Origin: Cohnella sp. GbtcB17 | Lineage (GTDB): Bacteria; Bacillota; Bacilli; Paenibacillales; Paenibacillaceae | NCBI RefSeq assembly: GCF_019091135.1 | Contig: NZ_JAGXJW010000011.1 | Span: 5,791 to 69,790, forward strand | DNA length: 64,000 bases | Reading direction: 5' to 3' | Notes under the pieces: generated by a model | What the model saw: the letters and a program-made list of their open reading frames with translations, nothing else | Told to the model about the DNA's origin: nothing | The model's database searches: none | Part shown: positions 8,797 through 17,400 of the stretch, one piece after another | Layout of the letters: each line of letters begins with the position of its first letter | Position numbering within the stretch: the stretch's first letter is position 1 | Position numbers and translations under genes: made by a program

Positions 8797-9342
8797 ATGA
8801 ACCGCATACCGTCTTCGTACAATCGCAACTGGACCGGAGGCTCCGGCGGACTCCCCGTGCAAGGCGGCGGAGCCGGCCTCGACTCCTTCGGCGGGCTCGG
8901 CGGTTTTAATGCGGGCACCGCCGGCGGTGGCTTTCCGGGAGTCGGCGGCGCGCCGGTCTCCGGACCGCCGGCGCTGTTTGGGGCCGCTCCCGTCCAAGCC
9001 GCGCCGGCCGCGAAGGGCGGCGGGCTCAGCTCGCTGCTGAGCGCGGGCAACCTGGAGAGCGTCAAGGGCTTCATCGACAAAATGGGCGGCATTGAAGGCT
9101 TAATCAGCAACATCGGCAAGATCCAGAAGATCATGTCTTCCGTCCAGCAGATCGCGCCGCTCATCAAGCTTTTCACGTCCAAAGGCAAAAAATCCGAGGC
9201 CGACGACGAGGACTACGTCTCGCGCCCGCGGCGGCGCAGACGCAGGCGCTCGTCGCGGCGCCGTTCCGGTAGCGGCAGCGGCAGCCGCCGGCGGCGCACG
9301 AACGGCGGCGCCAGGAGGCGAACGGGCAGCAGGCGACGGTGA
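8797..9342 (+). CDS. Small protein: Gly-rich N-terminus, helical core, Arg-rich tail
   Basis: A 181-residue protein of unknown function with three parts. Residues 1-75 are glycine/proline-rich and low complexity (GGSGGLPVQGGGAG). Residues about 80-130 form a likely amphipathic helical segment (LISNIGKIQKIMSSVQQIAPLIKLF). The tail (about 143-181) is extremely arginine/serine-rich and strongly basic. There is no signal peptide or membrane span. A ribosome binding site (AGAAGGAAG) precedes the ATG. The helical core vaguely recalls the YqfQ/VrrA group of sporulation-associated Firmicute proteins, but this is a weak comparison. The basic tail could bind nucleic acid or an acidic polymer. It is a single gene, followed by a convergent-gene gap holding a repeat module. 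Confidence 0.7.
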   Translation: MNRIPSSYNRNWTGGSGGLPVQGGGAGLDSFGGLGGFNAGTAGGGFPGVGGAPVSGPPALFGAAPVQAAPAAKGGGLSSLLSAGNLESVKGFIDKMGGIEGLISNIGKIQKIMSSVQQIAPLIKLFTSKGKKSEADDEDYVSRPRRRRRRRSSRRRSGSGSGSRRRRTNGGARRRTGSRRR

Positions 9343-9468
9343 AGCCCGCGGCTGTGAAGCTCGCGGCTTAGAGGGCGCGGCGATGCGGACGGGCGGCTTT
9401 GATGGAGCCGCTCGTCTGCACGATGTCCACCGGTCGCCTTCCGTTGTCGGCGGCAAGTCGGCGCCGAA

Positions 9469-9644
9469 GGACTGAGCAGCCGCTATTTCGGCTTATTTTG
9501 CACTCTTTGTTCGATTACGGACTCAGCCGCCGCTATTCCTGACTCCGAAGCCGATTTTCCGCTTTGGAACGCCGAATAACGGCTACCGGGTCCGCTTCAC
9601 CGACGAAAAGACGGCGTTTTGCCGAAATAGCGTCCTCTGAGTCC
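9469..9644. repeat. Composite inverted repeat module R2 (GGACTCAG/CGCTATTT family)
   Basis: The second copy of the module at 7660-7834: forward motifs GGACTGAGCAGCCGCTATTT (9469-9488) and GGACTCAGCCGCCGCTATT (9519-9537), then inverted motifs AATAACGGCTACCGGGTCC (9575-9593) and AAATAGCGTCCTCTGAGTCC (9625-9644). It lies in the 507-bp gap between two convergent genes. No gene was seen in this gap. Confidence 0.8.
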
Positions 9645-9717
9645 GCCACCCAAGCCAAATCCGCCTGCCACCATCGTACCGACCTAGCAACGCGGCTACA
9701 CCTCACGCTCTACCCCA

Positions 9718-9742
9718 GAACCGCACAATTCTTGTGCGGTTC
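9718..9742. repeat. Perfect 25-bp hairpin in a convergent gap
   Basis: GAACCGCACAA and its exact complement TTGTGCGGTTC flank a TTC loop. It has no flanking T-run, so it is not an obvious terminator for either neighbour. It could be an isolated palindromic repeat unit or a transcript-end stabiliser. Confidence 0.6.
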
Positions 9743-9815
9743 CTAGCCATTCACGCCAGTTACTCCACTAACCACACGCCGCCGCATGCCCCAACCTCAA
9801 CCGAAGAACGACAAA

Positions 9816-9837
9816 GACCGCTCCAACCGGAGCGGTC
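9816..9837 (-). terminator. Terminator of the DUF1861 gene
   Basis: A 9-bp stem, GACCGCTCC/GGAGCGGTC, with a 4-nt loop lies 12 bp after the DUF1861 stop codon. Leftward it is followed by TTTGT. Compact and well placed for a leftward gene. Confidence 0.7.
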
Positions 9838-9849
9838 CTTGTCTCTGAC

Positions 9850-10800
9850 CTATTGCGCCTCGTACTCGACGAACGGGTCGTCAATTACGATGCGCGCGGC
9901 TTCGGCGTCGCTGACGCCGGTGTACAGCGTAGCGGTGCCGTCGCCGTTGCGGCGCAGGCCGCCGCTGAACAGCACGTCCTCAAGGTCGGGCCGCTTGGCC
10001 GGCCCCTCGGGGAACAGACTGCGCGTAGCGATCAGCTTGAGCGGCGTATGCGCGCGCGTCGCCGGATCGAACGCGAACACCATCGGATAATAATGACGAA
10101 TATTGCCATAGTCCATCCAGGCCACATGCCCGAGCACGCCGAGCTGGCCGTTGTTCAGCAGATGAATCTCGTTGGCGCCGCCCCACTCTACCTTCAGGAA
10201 CTGGCCTCGCAGCACTTCGGCGTTCGCCATCAGCTCCTCGGTCAGCTCGTCAAGGTCCGAGATCTCGGCGTAGCCGATCATCGCACGCGCGTCTCCGACC
10301 GGCATCGGCCGCGTGAAGACGCCGATCTTGCCGTTCTGCTGATCGATGAGGCGCACGTCCTTCATCGTCAGCGGCCCTTGCGCGAACTCCCGCAGCTCGC
10401 GGACGCGATAGCCCCGGTAGAATACCGTGCGCCACGTCGTCACGTAGTGGGGGTCGTCCGGATCGAAGAACACCTGAACGCCGCCGAGCACGAGCTCGCC
10501 CCGAACGAAGGTGAAAAAGGGATCCTGCAAATCAAAGACGGGCGCGCTTTCGCGTGGCGTCCACTTTCCGTTTTTCTCCACAAAAAACATGATCGAAGAA
10601 CGCTCGCTCGCACGGTCTTCGACGCGGCCGGCGATGACCCATTCCCCTTCGTCGAGGAACGGCGCGGTCACGTTGTACACGTCGCGTCTGCCCACTCCGG
10701 CGAAGAAAAGCTTCTCGCCCCTGGCGTCCGTCCCTTTAAGGCGGAACTCCTTGAGCAGTTCGACGCATGATTTGGCTTGCTGTGCGGATGCTTGGATCAT
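9850..10800 (-). CDS. DUF1861 family protein, beta-propeller glycosidase-like
   Basis: A 316-residue protein I recognise as DUF1861 (MTP-1-like), whose members resemble the five-bladed beta-propeller glycosidases and phosphorylases of the GH130/GH43 type. Supporting stretches are FFAGVGRRDVYNVTAPF, WVIAGRVEDRASERSS, VFFDPDDPHYVTTWRT, HVAWMDYGNIRHYYPMVFAFD and LEDVLFSGGLRRNGDGTATLYTGVSDAE, typical of propeller blades ending in a self-referring GGL...YTGVSD block. There is no signal peptide, so it is probably cytoplasmic. The start is set at 10800 (MIQASAQQ), preceded by GGAGGA at 10 nt; the open frame extends 14 codons upstream. Reaction not established for the family as far as I know; mannoside phosphorolysis or hydrolysis is a guess. 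Confidence 0.8.
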   Translation of the reverse strand: MIQASAQQAKSCVELLKEFRLKGTDARGEKLFFAGVGRRDVYNVTAPFLDEGEWVIAGRVEDRASERSSIMFFVEKNGKWTPRESAPVFDLQDPFFTFVRGELVLGGVQVFFDPDDPHYVTTWRTVFYRGYRVRELREFAQGPLTMKDVRLIDQQNGKIGVFTRPMPVGDARAMIGYAEISDLDELTEELMANAEVLRGQFLKVEWGGANEIHLLNNGQLGVLGHVAWMDYGNIRHYYPMVFAFDPATRAHTPLKLIATRSLFPEGPAKRPDLEDVLFSGGLRRNGDGTATLYTGVSDAEAARIVIDDPFVEYEAQ

Positions 10801-10902
10801 AGGCGTAAATTCCTCCAGACTCCGTCCCGTGGAGAACACCATGTTTCTCTATATTTTAATGTGGTAACGGCTGCATTGGCGCGTGCATCGGTGCCCATTT
10901 TT

Positions 10903-11898
10903 TTATTGAAACAGGCTCAATACCGCGTATATGGCCGCCGCGATCAGGGCCGAAATCGGGATCGTGATGATCCACGTCATAATGATTCGGCCGGCCATGT
11001 CCCAGCGAACGCTCGAGAAGCGCTTGGCCGCGCCGACCCCGAGGATCGAGGAAGTAATCGCGTGCGTCGTGCTCACGGGCAGATGAGTCAGCGTCGCGGT
11101 GAAGATGACCGCCGCCGAGCTCGCGTCCGCCGAGAAGCCGTTGATCGGCTCGATCTTGAAAATCTTGGTGCCCATCGTCTTGATGATTTTCCAGCCGCCG
11201 ACCGAAGTGCCGAGCGCCATCGCGAGCGCCGCGGAGATCTTGACCCAGAGCGGCACGTCGAGATGATCCTGCCAGCCCGCGGCCACAAGCGCCAGCGTGA
11301 TGATGCCCATCGCCTTCTGCGCATCGTTCGTGCCGTGGGTGAACGACTGCAGCGCCGCGGTCAGAATCTGCCCGGTCCGGAACACCTTGTTCACATGATG
11401 CGGGCTCGTCCTCGCGAAAAGATGCTTCAGCAAGAACATAATTATATACCCCAAAACGAACGCAATGATTGGCGAAAGAAGCAATCCGATGACAATCGTC
11501 GAAAATCCGCCGACATTAATGCCGTCCCAGCCCTCGGAAGTGACCGCCGCGCCGGCCAGCGCGCCGATCAGCGCGTGCGAGGAGGACGACGGGATGCCCC
11601 TCCACCAGGTGATCAGATTCCAGATGATGGCCGCGATCAGCGTCGCGATGACGACGGTCAGCCCGTGCTCCAGCTTGAACGGATCCGTCACCTTGCCCCC
11701 GATCGTCTTGGCGACTCCGGTGAACGCCAACGCGCCGATCAGGTACATGACCGCGGCCAGCAGGATGGCCACGCGGGGCTTGAGCGCCCGGGTCGATACG
11801 GAGGTCGCTATGGCGTTCGCTGTGTCGTGAAAGCCATTGATGAAGTCGAACCCCAGCGCCAGGATGACGATGATGACGACTAAAATGGTAATATCCAT
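10903..11898 (-). CDS. pit: PiT-family low-affinity inorganic phosphate permease
   Basis: A membrane phosphate:cation symporter of the PiT family, 331 residues with about ten hydrophobic segments. Both inverted signature repeats are present: GFDFINGFHDTANAIATSVSTRAL near the N-terminus and FTHGTNDAQKAMGIITLALV in the middle. The start is ATG at 11898 (MDITILVV) with a weak AGGA upstream. It follows the DUF47 gene by 28 bp, the usual accessory-permease pairing, so the two are co-transcribed. Confidence 0.95.
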   Translation of the reverse strand: MDITILVVIIVILALGFDFINGFHDTANAIATSVSTRALKPRVAILLAAVMYLIGALAFTGVAKTIGGKVTDPFKLEHGLTVVIATLIAAIIWNLITWWRGIPSSSSHALIGALAGAAVTSEGWDGINVGGFSTIVIGLLLSPIIAFVLGYIIMFLLKHLFARTSPHHVNKVFRTGQILTAALQSFTHGTNDAQKAMGIITLALVAAGWQDHLDVPLWVKISAALAMALGTSVGGWKIIKTMGTKIFKIEPINGFSADASSAAVIFTATLTHLPVSTTHAITSSILGVGAAKRFSSVRWDMAGRIIMTWIITIPISALIAAAIYAVLSLFQ

Positions 11899-11926
11899 GC
11901 GAGTATTCAGTCCTGTCCCGGGCGCA

Positions 11927-12541
11927 TCAAGAATTGCGCATAATAATGGATTGCAGCGTGTTGGCGACATCCTCGCAGGAATCCGTCGTCTGCTCGAGCC
12001 GCTCGTAGATCTCCTTGAGCTTGATCAGCTCGATCGGATCCGTGACGTTCAGGAACAGCGTCTTCACGCTCTCGCGCAGCAGGTCGTCGCCTTCGTTCTC
12101 CAGCTCGTTCAGCTTCACGCAGTGTGTCTGGATGGCGAGCAGCTTCTTCTGGCCGAGCAGGTAGATCGCCGACTTGATCTCGATGGCCGAACGGTTCAGG
12201 CAGTCCGCGAATTTGCGGATGCTGCCGTCGGGCTTTTTCACATGATACATATCGAAGCGGGAGGCGACGGCCTCGATGCCGTCCAGCACGTCGTCCAGCA
12301 GCTTGGTCAGCTCCAAAATGTCCTCGCGCTCGATCGGGGTGATAAACGTCTTGTTCAGCTCGGTGATGATCAGATGCGCGAACTGATCACCGCGGTGCTC
12401 GTAATCCTTCATTTCCTTCGAAAACGCGCTAGGGTCGGGAATATCGCTGCCCACGGCGGCCAGAAACCGCTCTGTCGTTTCCATGATCAGATCGGCCATA
12501 TCCTCGAGCGTTTTAAAAAAAATGTCTTTTTTCCGGAACAA
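11927..12541 (-). CDS. DUF47 family Pit accessory protein (PhoU-like)
   Basis: A cytoplasmic PhoU-like four-helix protein of 204 residues. Typical stretches are MFRKKDIFFKTLEDMADLI, KEMKDYEHRGDQFAHLIITELNKTFITPIEREDI and KLKEIYERLEQTTDSCEDVANTLQSI. DUF47 proteins are encoded beside PiT permeases and are thought to regulate phosphate transport. The start is a TTG at 12541, with AAGGGG 7 nt upstream; there is no closer ATG. It is the first gene of a two-gene operon with the permease and is preceded by a run of PhoP-box-like hexamers. Confidence 0.92.
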   Translation of the reverse strand: MFRKKDIFFKTLEDMADLIMETTERFLAAVGSDIPDPSAFSKEMKDYEHRGDQFAHLIITELNKTFITPIEREDILELTKLLDDVLDGIEAVASRFDMYHVKKPDGSIRKFADCLNRSAIEIKSAIYLLGQKKLLAIQTHCVKLNELENEGDDLLRESVKTLFLNVTDPIELIKLKEIYERLEQTTDSCEDVANTLQSIIMRNS

Positions 12542-12577
12542 GTTTAAGCCCCTTCTTTCACCAATGGATGCCTAGAT

Positions 12578-12617
12578 TTTACATGCTTCGACACGCTTTT
12601 ACACAGCGATGACACAA
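12578..12617. promoter_or_regulatory. Possible Pho box: four phased (T)TNACA hexamers
   Basis: On the plus strand TTTACA, TCGACA, TTTACA and ATGACA occur at 12578, 12588, 12598 and 12609, spaced 10-11 bp apart, about 40-75 bp upstream of the DUF47 start. PhoP boxes in Bacillus are TTAACA-like hexamers repeated at about 11 bp. The hexamers match the strand opposite to the gene direction, which weakens the case, so this is tentative. Confidence 0.4.
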
Positions 12618-12706
12618 ATTGCCTAACATATTTTATCACAGCGGACAAGCATGGTATAGGGTCTGACAAAGCAAGGATACGATTAGTTTAGCCTTACGCC
12701 GATCTT

Positions 12707-12880
12707 CTAATCCCCAAGGGCATCCCTGCGGAACGCGCGGACCGCTCCCTTCCCGGCCGTTCGAACGAGTTGCTCGAAATCAAGGATCGTGTCCAGACTC
12801 CTATTCTTATAAGCATTTTCGATACGCAGGCTTAGATTTTCCTCAAATTTCGCCGACCGTTCGCTAAAAAAGGTACGCAT
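12707..12880 (-). CDS. Possible small hypothetical protein or gene remnant
   Basis: A frame of 57 codons within the 527-bp gap between DUF47 and the LLM oxidoreductase. From MRTFF onward it reads as a plausible charged, helical peptide (RSAKFEENLSLRIENAY, RSLDTILDFEQLVRTAG). No ribosome binding site is visible before the ATG, so it may be the tail of a degraded gene; the pattern is faintly like C-termini of Rpn/DUF4351-type proteins. Not recognised with confidence. The rest of the gap holds the Pho-like hexamers and the terminator at 12914-12956. Confidence 0.25.
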   Translation of the reverse strand: MRTFFSERSAKFEENLSLRIENAYKNRSLDTILDFEQLVRTAGKGAVRAFRRDALGD

Positions 12881-12913
12881 GTGCCGTCTGCCCGCAACCG
12901 ATCTCCGTACGCG

Positions 12914-12956
12914 CAAAAAAGCCGCAACGACGGCGGCTTGCGCTAATCGTTGCGGC
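12914..12956 (-). terminator. Terminator of the LLM oxidoreductase gene
   Basis: A perfect 10-bp stem (GCCGCAACGA at 12921-12930 with its complement at 12947-12956) is preceded on the plus strand by a run of A, giving TTTTTT after the stem in leftward transcription. It lies about 110 bp beyond the stop codon at 13069. Confidence 0.7.
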
Positions 12957-13068
12957 CGAGCTGGCGCATCATTCTCATGGACTGCTATCAGGGACAACGC
13001 TTCCTCCGTCGCGACCTGCGCACGCCGTCCGAATCGCGGCGCGCTGCCTCACGATGGCGCAGCCTTCC

Positions 13069-14130
13069 TCAAACCCTCTGCAGCGTCGGCGGTCGATCGC
13101 TCCATACCGTGCTCGGGATCTCCCGACGCAGTACAGGCATGACGTCCGCCGCGAAGCGCTCCACCTGCTCGCGCTGCTCGGACTCGGTCAGCCCGTCGAC
13201 GCTGATCGCCAGCACCTGGTTGCCGAAGCCTTCGTAGTATCGCAATATTTTCTCGATGACGCTGTCCGCGCTGCCGACGAGCGTCGACCCGCGCTCGATC
13301 GTGTCTTCGAGTCCCGTGAACGGCGATTGGTTGTGCTGCGACGAGGCCGTTGCGCTGAACGCGTCGTAGTAAGGCCGATACCGCCGGATCGCCTCTTCCT
13401 TCGTATCGGCCAGATAAAGCTGACCGGCGCCGGCGCCGACGAGCGCATCCTTCGGATCGTGGCCGTAGTAAGCCCATCTTTCGCGATAATGGTCGATCAG
13501 CGCCTGATACTTGGCCATCGGGTGGAACGTGTTCGACGAAAAAATCGGCTCGCCGTACTTCGCGGCCAGCTCCGTAGACAGCGGGCTCGAAGCGCTGCCG
13601 TGCCAGACGGGAATCCGTCGTTGAAAAGGTCTCGGATAAGTCGTCACCTCGCTGAGCGGCGGGCGGCACTTCCCTTCCCAGGTCACCTTCTCCTCCGCCC
13701 ACAGCCGCTTCAGCAGCGCGTACCGCTCCGCGAGCGATTCCCACTGCTCCTCCTCCTTGATGCCGAACAACGGATAATGGCGGGGATCGTTACCCTTGCC
13801 GATGATAAGCTCGAGCCGGCCGCCGGAGAGGTGGTCGAGCGTGGCATAATCCTCGGCGACGCGCACCGGATCGTGCACGCTCAGCACCGTCACCGTCGTC
13901 AACAGCCGGATGCGCGACGTGCGCGCGGCGACCGCGGTCAGCACCACCGCCGGCGACGACGACAGGAACGGCTCGCCGTGCCGTTCTCCGACGCCATAGG
14001 CGTCAAAGCCCAGCTCCTCGGCCAACGCGGCCTGCTTCAGCACGTTTTGAAATTTCTCCTGGTCGGTCAGCGTCTCCCCGGTCACTGCGTTCGGGATGTT
14101 CATCAGCAGGCTGAATAAGGCAAATTTCAT
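13069..14130 (-). CDS. LLM-class flavin-dependent oxidoreductase (bacterial luciferase-like)
   Basis: A 353-residue flavin-dependent monooxygenase-like TIM-barrel protein. The luciferase-like pattern is clear: AEELGFDAYGVGERHGE, SSPAVVLTAVAARTSRIRL, VHDPVRVAEDYATLDHLSGGRLELIIGKG, and a late LVGSADSVIEKI segment. Length is typical. Start ATG at 14130 has GAGGAGG 6 nt upstream. It stands alone with its own terminator. Family members use reduced FMN or F420; the substrate cannot be told. It differs from the second LLM enzyme at 30775-31968, which has the RutA/SfnG-type signature. Confidence 0.9.
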   Translation of the reverse strand: MKFALFSLLMNIPNAVTGETLTDQEKFQNVLKQAALAEELGFDAYGVGERHGEPFLSSSPAVVLTAVAARTSRIRLLTTVTVLSVHDPVRVAEDYATLDHLSGGRLELIIGKGNDPRHYPLFGIKEEEQWESLAERYALLKRLWAEEKVTWEGKCRPPLSEVTTYPRPFQRRIPVWHGSASSPLSTELAAKYGEPIFSSNTFHPMAKYQALIDHYRERWAYYGHDPKDALVGAGAGQLYLADTKEEAIRRYRPYYDAFSATASSQHNQSPFTGLEDTIERGSTLVGSADSVIEKILRYYEGFGNQVLAISVDGLTESEQREQVERFAADVMPVLRREIPSTVWSDRPPTLQRV

Positions 14131-14317
14131 GGCGGACCTCCTCGGGATTTGGCGCTTGCACAGTTATCCACACTATTACAGGTAATTTAGTCAGAATTAC
14201 AGATGCAACTACTATACGCCTGTCGCGACGCAGCGTCTAATAGAGTTTTTGAATGCATCGATCGATATTCAAGAAGCGATCCGCGAGTAGAAGCCAAACG
14301 GCATATGCGTTTCGGAA

Positions 14318-14361
14318 TAAAAAAACGGAACGAAGCGGCACGCTGTCCGCCTCATTCCGTT
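14318..14361 (-). terminator. Terminator of the GH9 cellulase gene
   Basis: Imperfect stem AACGGAA...GCGG / CCGC...TTCCGTT with an 8-nt loop and a run of seven A on its left (T-run leftward), about 50 bp after the stop codon at 14408. Confidence 0.65.
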
Positions 14362-14407
14362 CCCGGTTCGGCCCCGTTCGCCGGGTCGCCTCCCCTTCCC
14401 TATAACA

Positions 14408-17400
14408 TTACTGTCCGACGTACACCTTCAGCCAGCCGTCGCCGATGCCCGACTCGTCAATCCACTTGCCGCCGCTGTACTTGCCGTACTTCAGGCCGGC
14501 GCTCACCTCGGACGTGCTCCACTCGTAGTTGGCGTAGTCCGAGTTTTTGGATTGACCGAGCACGATCGCATACGTCGTACCGCTCGCAAGATTGCCGTAG
14601 GACAGCGGTACGCTCACGACGGCGAAGTCTTCGCCGATCGCGGACGCTTTGACGGTCGCAGTCGCGAGTGCGCTGCCCGTCGGCTTATTGTCCTTTGTCG
14701 CGTACAAAGTTACGACGAGGTCGGCTGGATTGTTGTATTTCTTCACCTTAACCTCTACCTTGGTCAGCTTCTTGTTGGCGTTGGCTGCGAAAGTCTGATA
14801 ACGCTTGATCTGATCGCTCGTCTCGCCGAACGTGTAGCCGTCCGTGCCGTTATGCGAGATGTCGATGACGGACGAGGAAGATTGTCCCGGCGTCGTCGCG
14901 GTGACCAAAGCAGTCCAGCCGCTCGTGCCCGCGGCGTTGACCGCGCGCACGCGGTACTTGTGCGTCGAGCCGGCCGCGAGGCCGCTGTGCGTGTAAGTTG
15001 CGCCAGTCGTCGACACGTACGTCGGCGAACCGTCGATCTCGATCTGGTAGCCGGTCGCGCCCGTTACGGCCGTCCAGCCGAGCGAGATCGACGTGCTGCT
15101 CGTTGCCGTCGCGGTCAGCCCCGTCGGCACGGCCGGCGGCTGCGGCTGATTCTGGCTCGTCGTCGCGGTCGCGAGGGCGCTCCAGCCGCTCGTGCCCGCG
15201 GCGTTGACCGCGCGCACGCGGTATTTGTGCGTCGAGCCGGCCGCGAGGCCGCTGTGCGTGTAAGTTGCGCCAGTCGTCGACACGTACGTCGTCGAACCGT
15301 CGATCTCGATCTGATAGCCGGTCGCGCCCGTTGCGGCCGTCCAGCCGAGCGTGATCGACGTGCTGCTCGCTGCCGTCGCGGTCAGATCCGTCGGCACGGC
15401 CGGCGGCTGCGGCTGCGGGTTGGCGCTTTGCGCGACATACAGTTTCGTCCAGCCGTCTCCAATATCCGACTCGTCGACATATGCCGAGCCGTTGAACTTG
15501 CCGAACTCGATGTCGTTGCTCACATTATAGCCCGCGAGCCACTCGTAGATGTTGTTTTGGCTGCTCGGAGTAGTCTGGCCGAGTACGATCGCGTACTTTT
15601 TGCCCTTCTGCAGGCCGCTATACTTCAGCGGCGCGGACAGCGCCTTGAAGTCCTCGGTCACTGTATTGGCCGCGATCTTCGCGGTGGACAGCGCATTGCC
15701 CGTCGGCTTGCCGTCGGCAGCGGTCGCATACAGCGCTACCGTGGCATCGCTCGCATTGCCGAACTTGCGCAGCATGACCTCGACGCTCGTCAGCACCGGA
15801 TACATGTCGGCGATAAATGTCTGATAGCGTTTGACCTGGTCGTTCGCCTGGCCGAACGTATAGCCGTTATCGCCGTTATGCGAGAGATCGATCACATTGG
15901 TTGGCGGCGCTACCGGCGTCGTCACTGTCACAGGCGCGCTCCATGCGCTCGTGCCGCCGAGGTTGACGGCGCGCACCCGGTAGGTGTGCGTGGAGACAGG
16001 GTCCAGCCCTTTGTGCTTGTAGGCGGTCTGCTTGGCGTTGTTTACGACCGTGCCGTCCACTTCAAGCTCATACTTTTTCGTGCGATCGGCGGCATTCCAA
16101 CTGACGTTCATCACAAATGCGCTTGCCGGTTCGGCTTTGAGGCCGGTCGGCGTTTCGGGAGGCAGCGGCGGCACGGACGTGGTCCCCATCAGGAGCGGGC
16201 TCCAGGCGCTGGCGCCGATCGCATTTTTCGCCCGCACGCGATACGAATGCTCGGTGCCCGGCTGCAGGCCGTCATGCGTGATGAAAAGCGTCTGCACATT
16301 TTCCCGTACCGCGCCGTCCAGCTCGACATCGTAGCTCGTCGCGCCCGGCGAGCGGCTCCAGTTCAACTGAATCGCCGTCGTGCTCTCCGCAGCGGTGGCG
16401 GTGAGGTTCGCCGGCGTCTGCGGGGCCTGCGCCGCAAGCGCGGGCTCGGGCACGAACTTGGCGAGCAGCTTGATATAACCGGCCTGATAATAAATGCCGT
16501 TCTCGGTAATCTCCCACGATCTCTCGGCCGGATCGTCGTTCGAGATGGCATTCCAGTCCTTGTACGTCTTCTGGGCCGGCTGATTAAGCGGCGGAGACTG
16601 GCTGCCCGTGTATTGCTCGCTCGGACCGCCCGGAAGGAAGCCCGGAGGCGCGTTGTCCCACTGCGTTTTGTCGGCGAACCAGCTATGGTAGATTTGCTTG
16701 ATCGAATTTTCCGCGCCGTACGCATCCATGTTGGTCAGGTACGTGAAGGCGAACGGATTGACGCCGTGGAAATAGTGCAGTACGTTTTGAGCTTTCTTAT
16801 AGAAGTTGTCCCGCTTCTCCGGATTGAGATCGTATTGATAAAAATCATAGGAGGAGGCGCCCGAACGCGCCCTTACCTGCAGGCTGCCCCAGTGATAGGA
16901 GAAGTCCGGTACAAAGGAGCGATACAGATCGTCGTTGTCCTCGAACGACTGGGAGAAGTCGTGCAGATCGCGGCGCTCCAAAATATGCGCCTTGACCGCC
17001 GGATCGGCGTTCGGCAGCGTCGTATAGAACATAACGCCATCGGCCTGCTCGCCGTAATACAGTCCCCAGTACGCATCGGACATCGGCCAGGTCGTCGTAT
17101 AGTTGGCTTTAAAATAATCGTGATAGAGCTGATCGCCCGTCAGCGCAAACAGATAAGCGGACGCGACCGTCGCTACCTGGGCCTGCCTGTCAAGCGCCAT
17201 ATCGGCGTCACCAGCCTCTACGTCTCCGTTGTCCACGTTCGTTTCCTTCGGATTGTTCTGGTACCATTCCCACGCCTTGATCGCCCGCTCACGCAGGTCT
17301 GCCGCGTAGCTGGCCAGCTCCGGGAACTGACGCAGCGTGACCGCCGCATGCGCGAAGTTAAGCGCCGTGACGACCGTCGAGGCGGACGTCTTGGGCAGAT

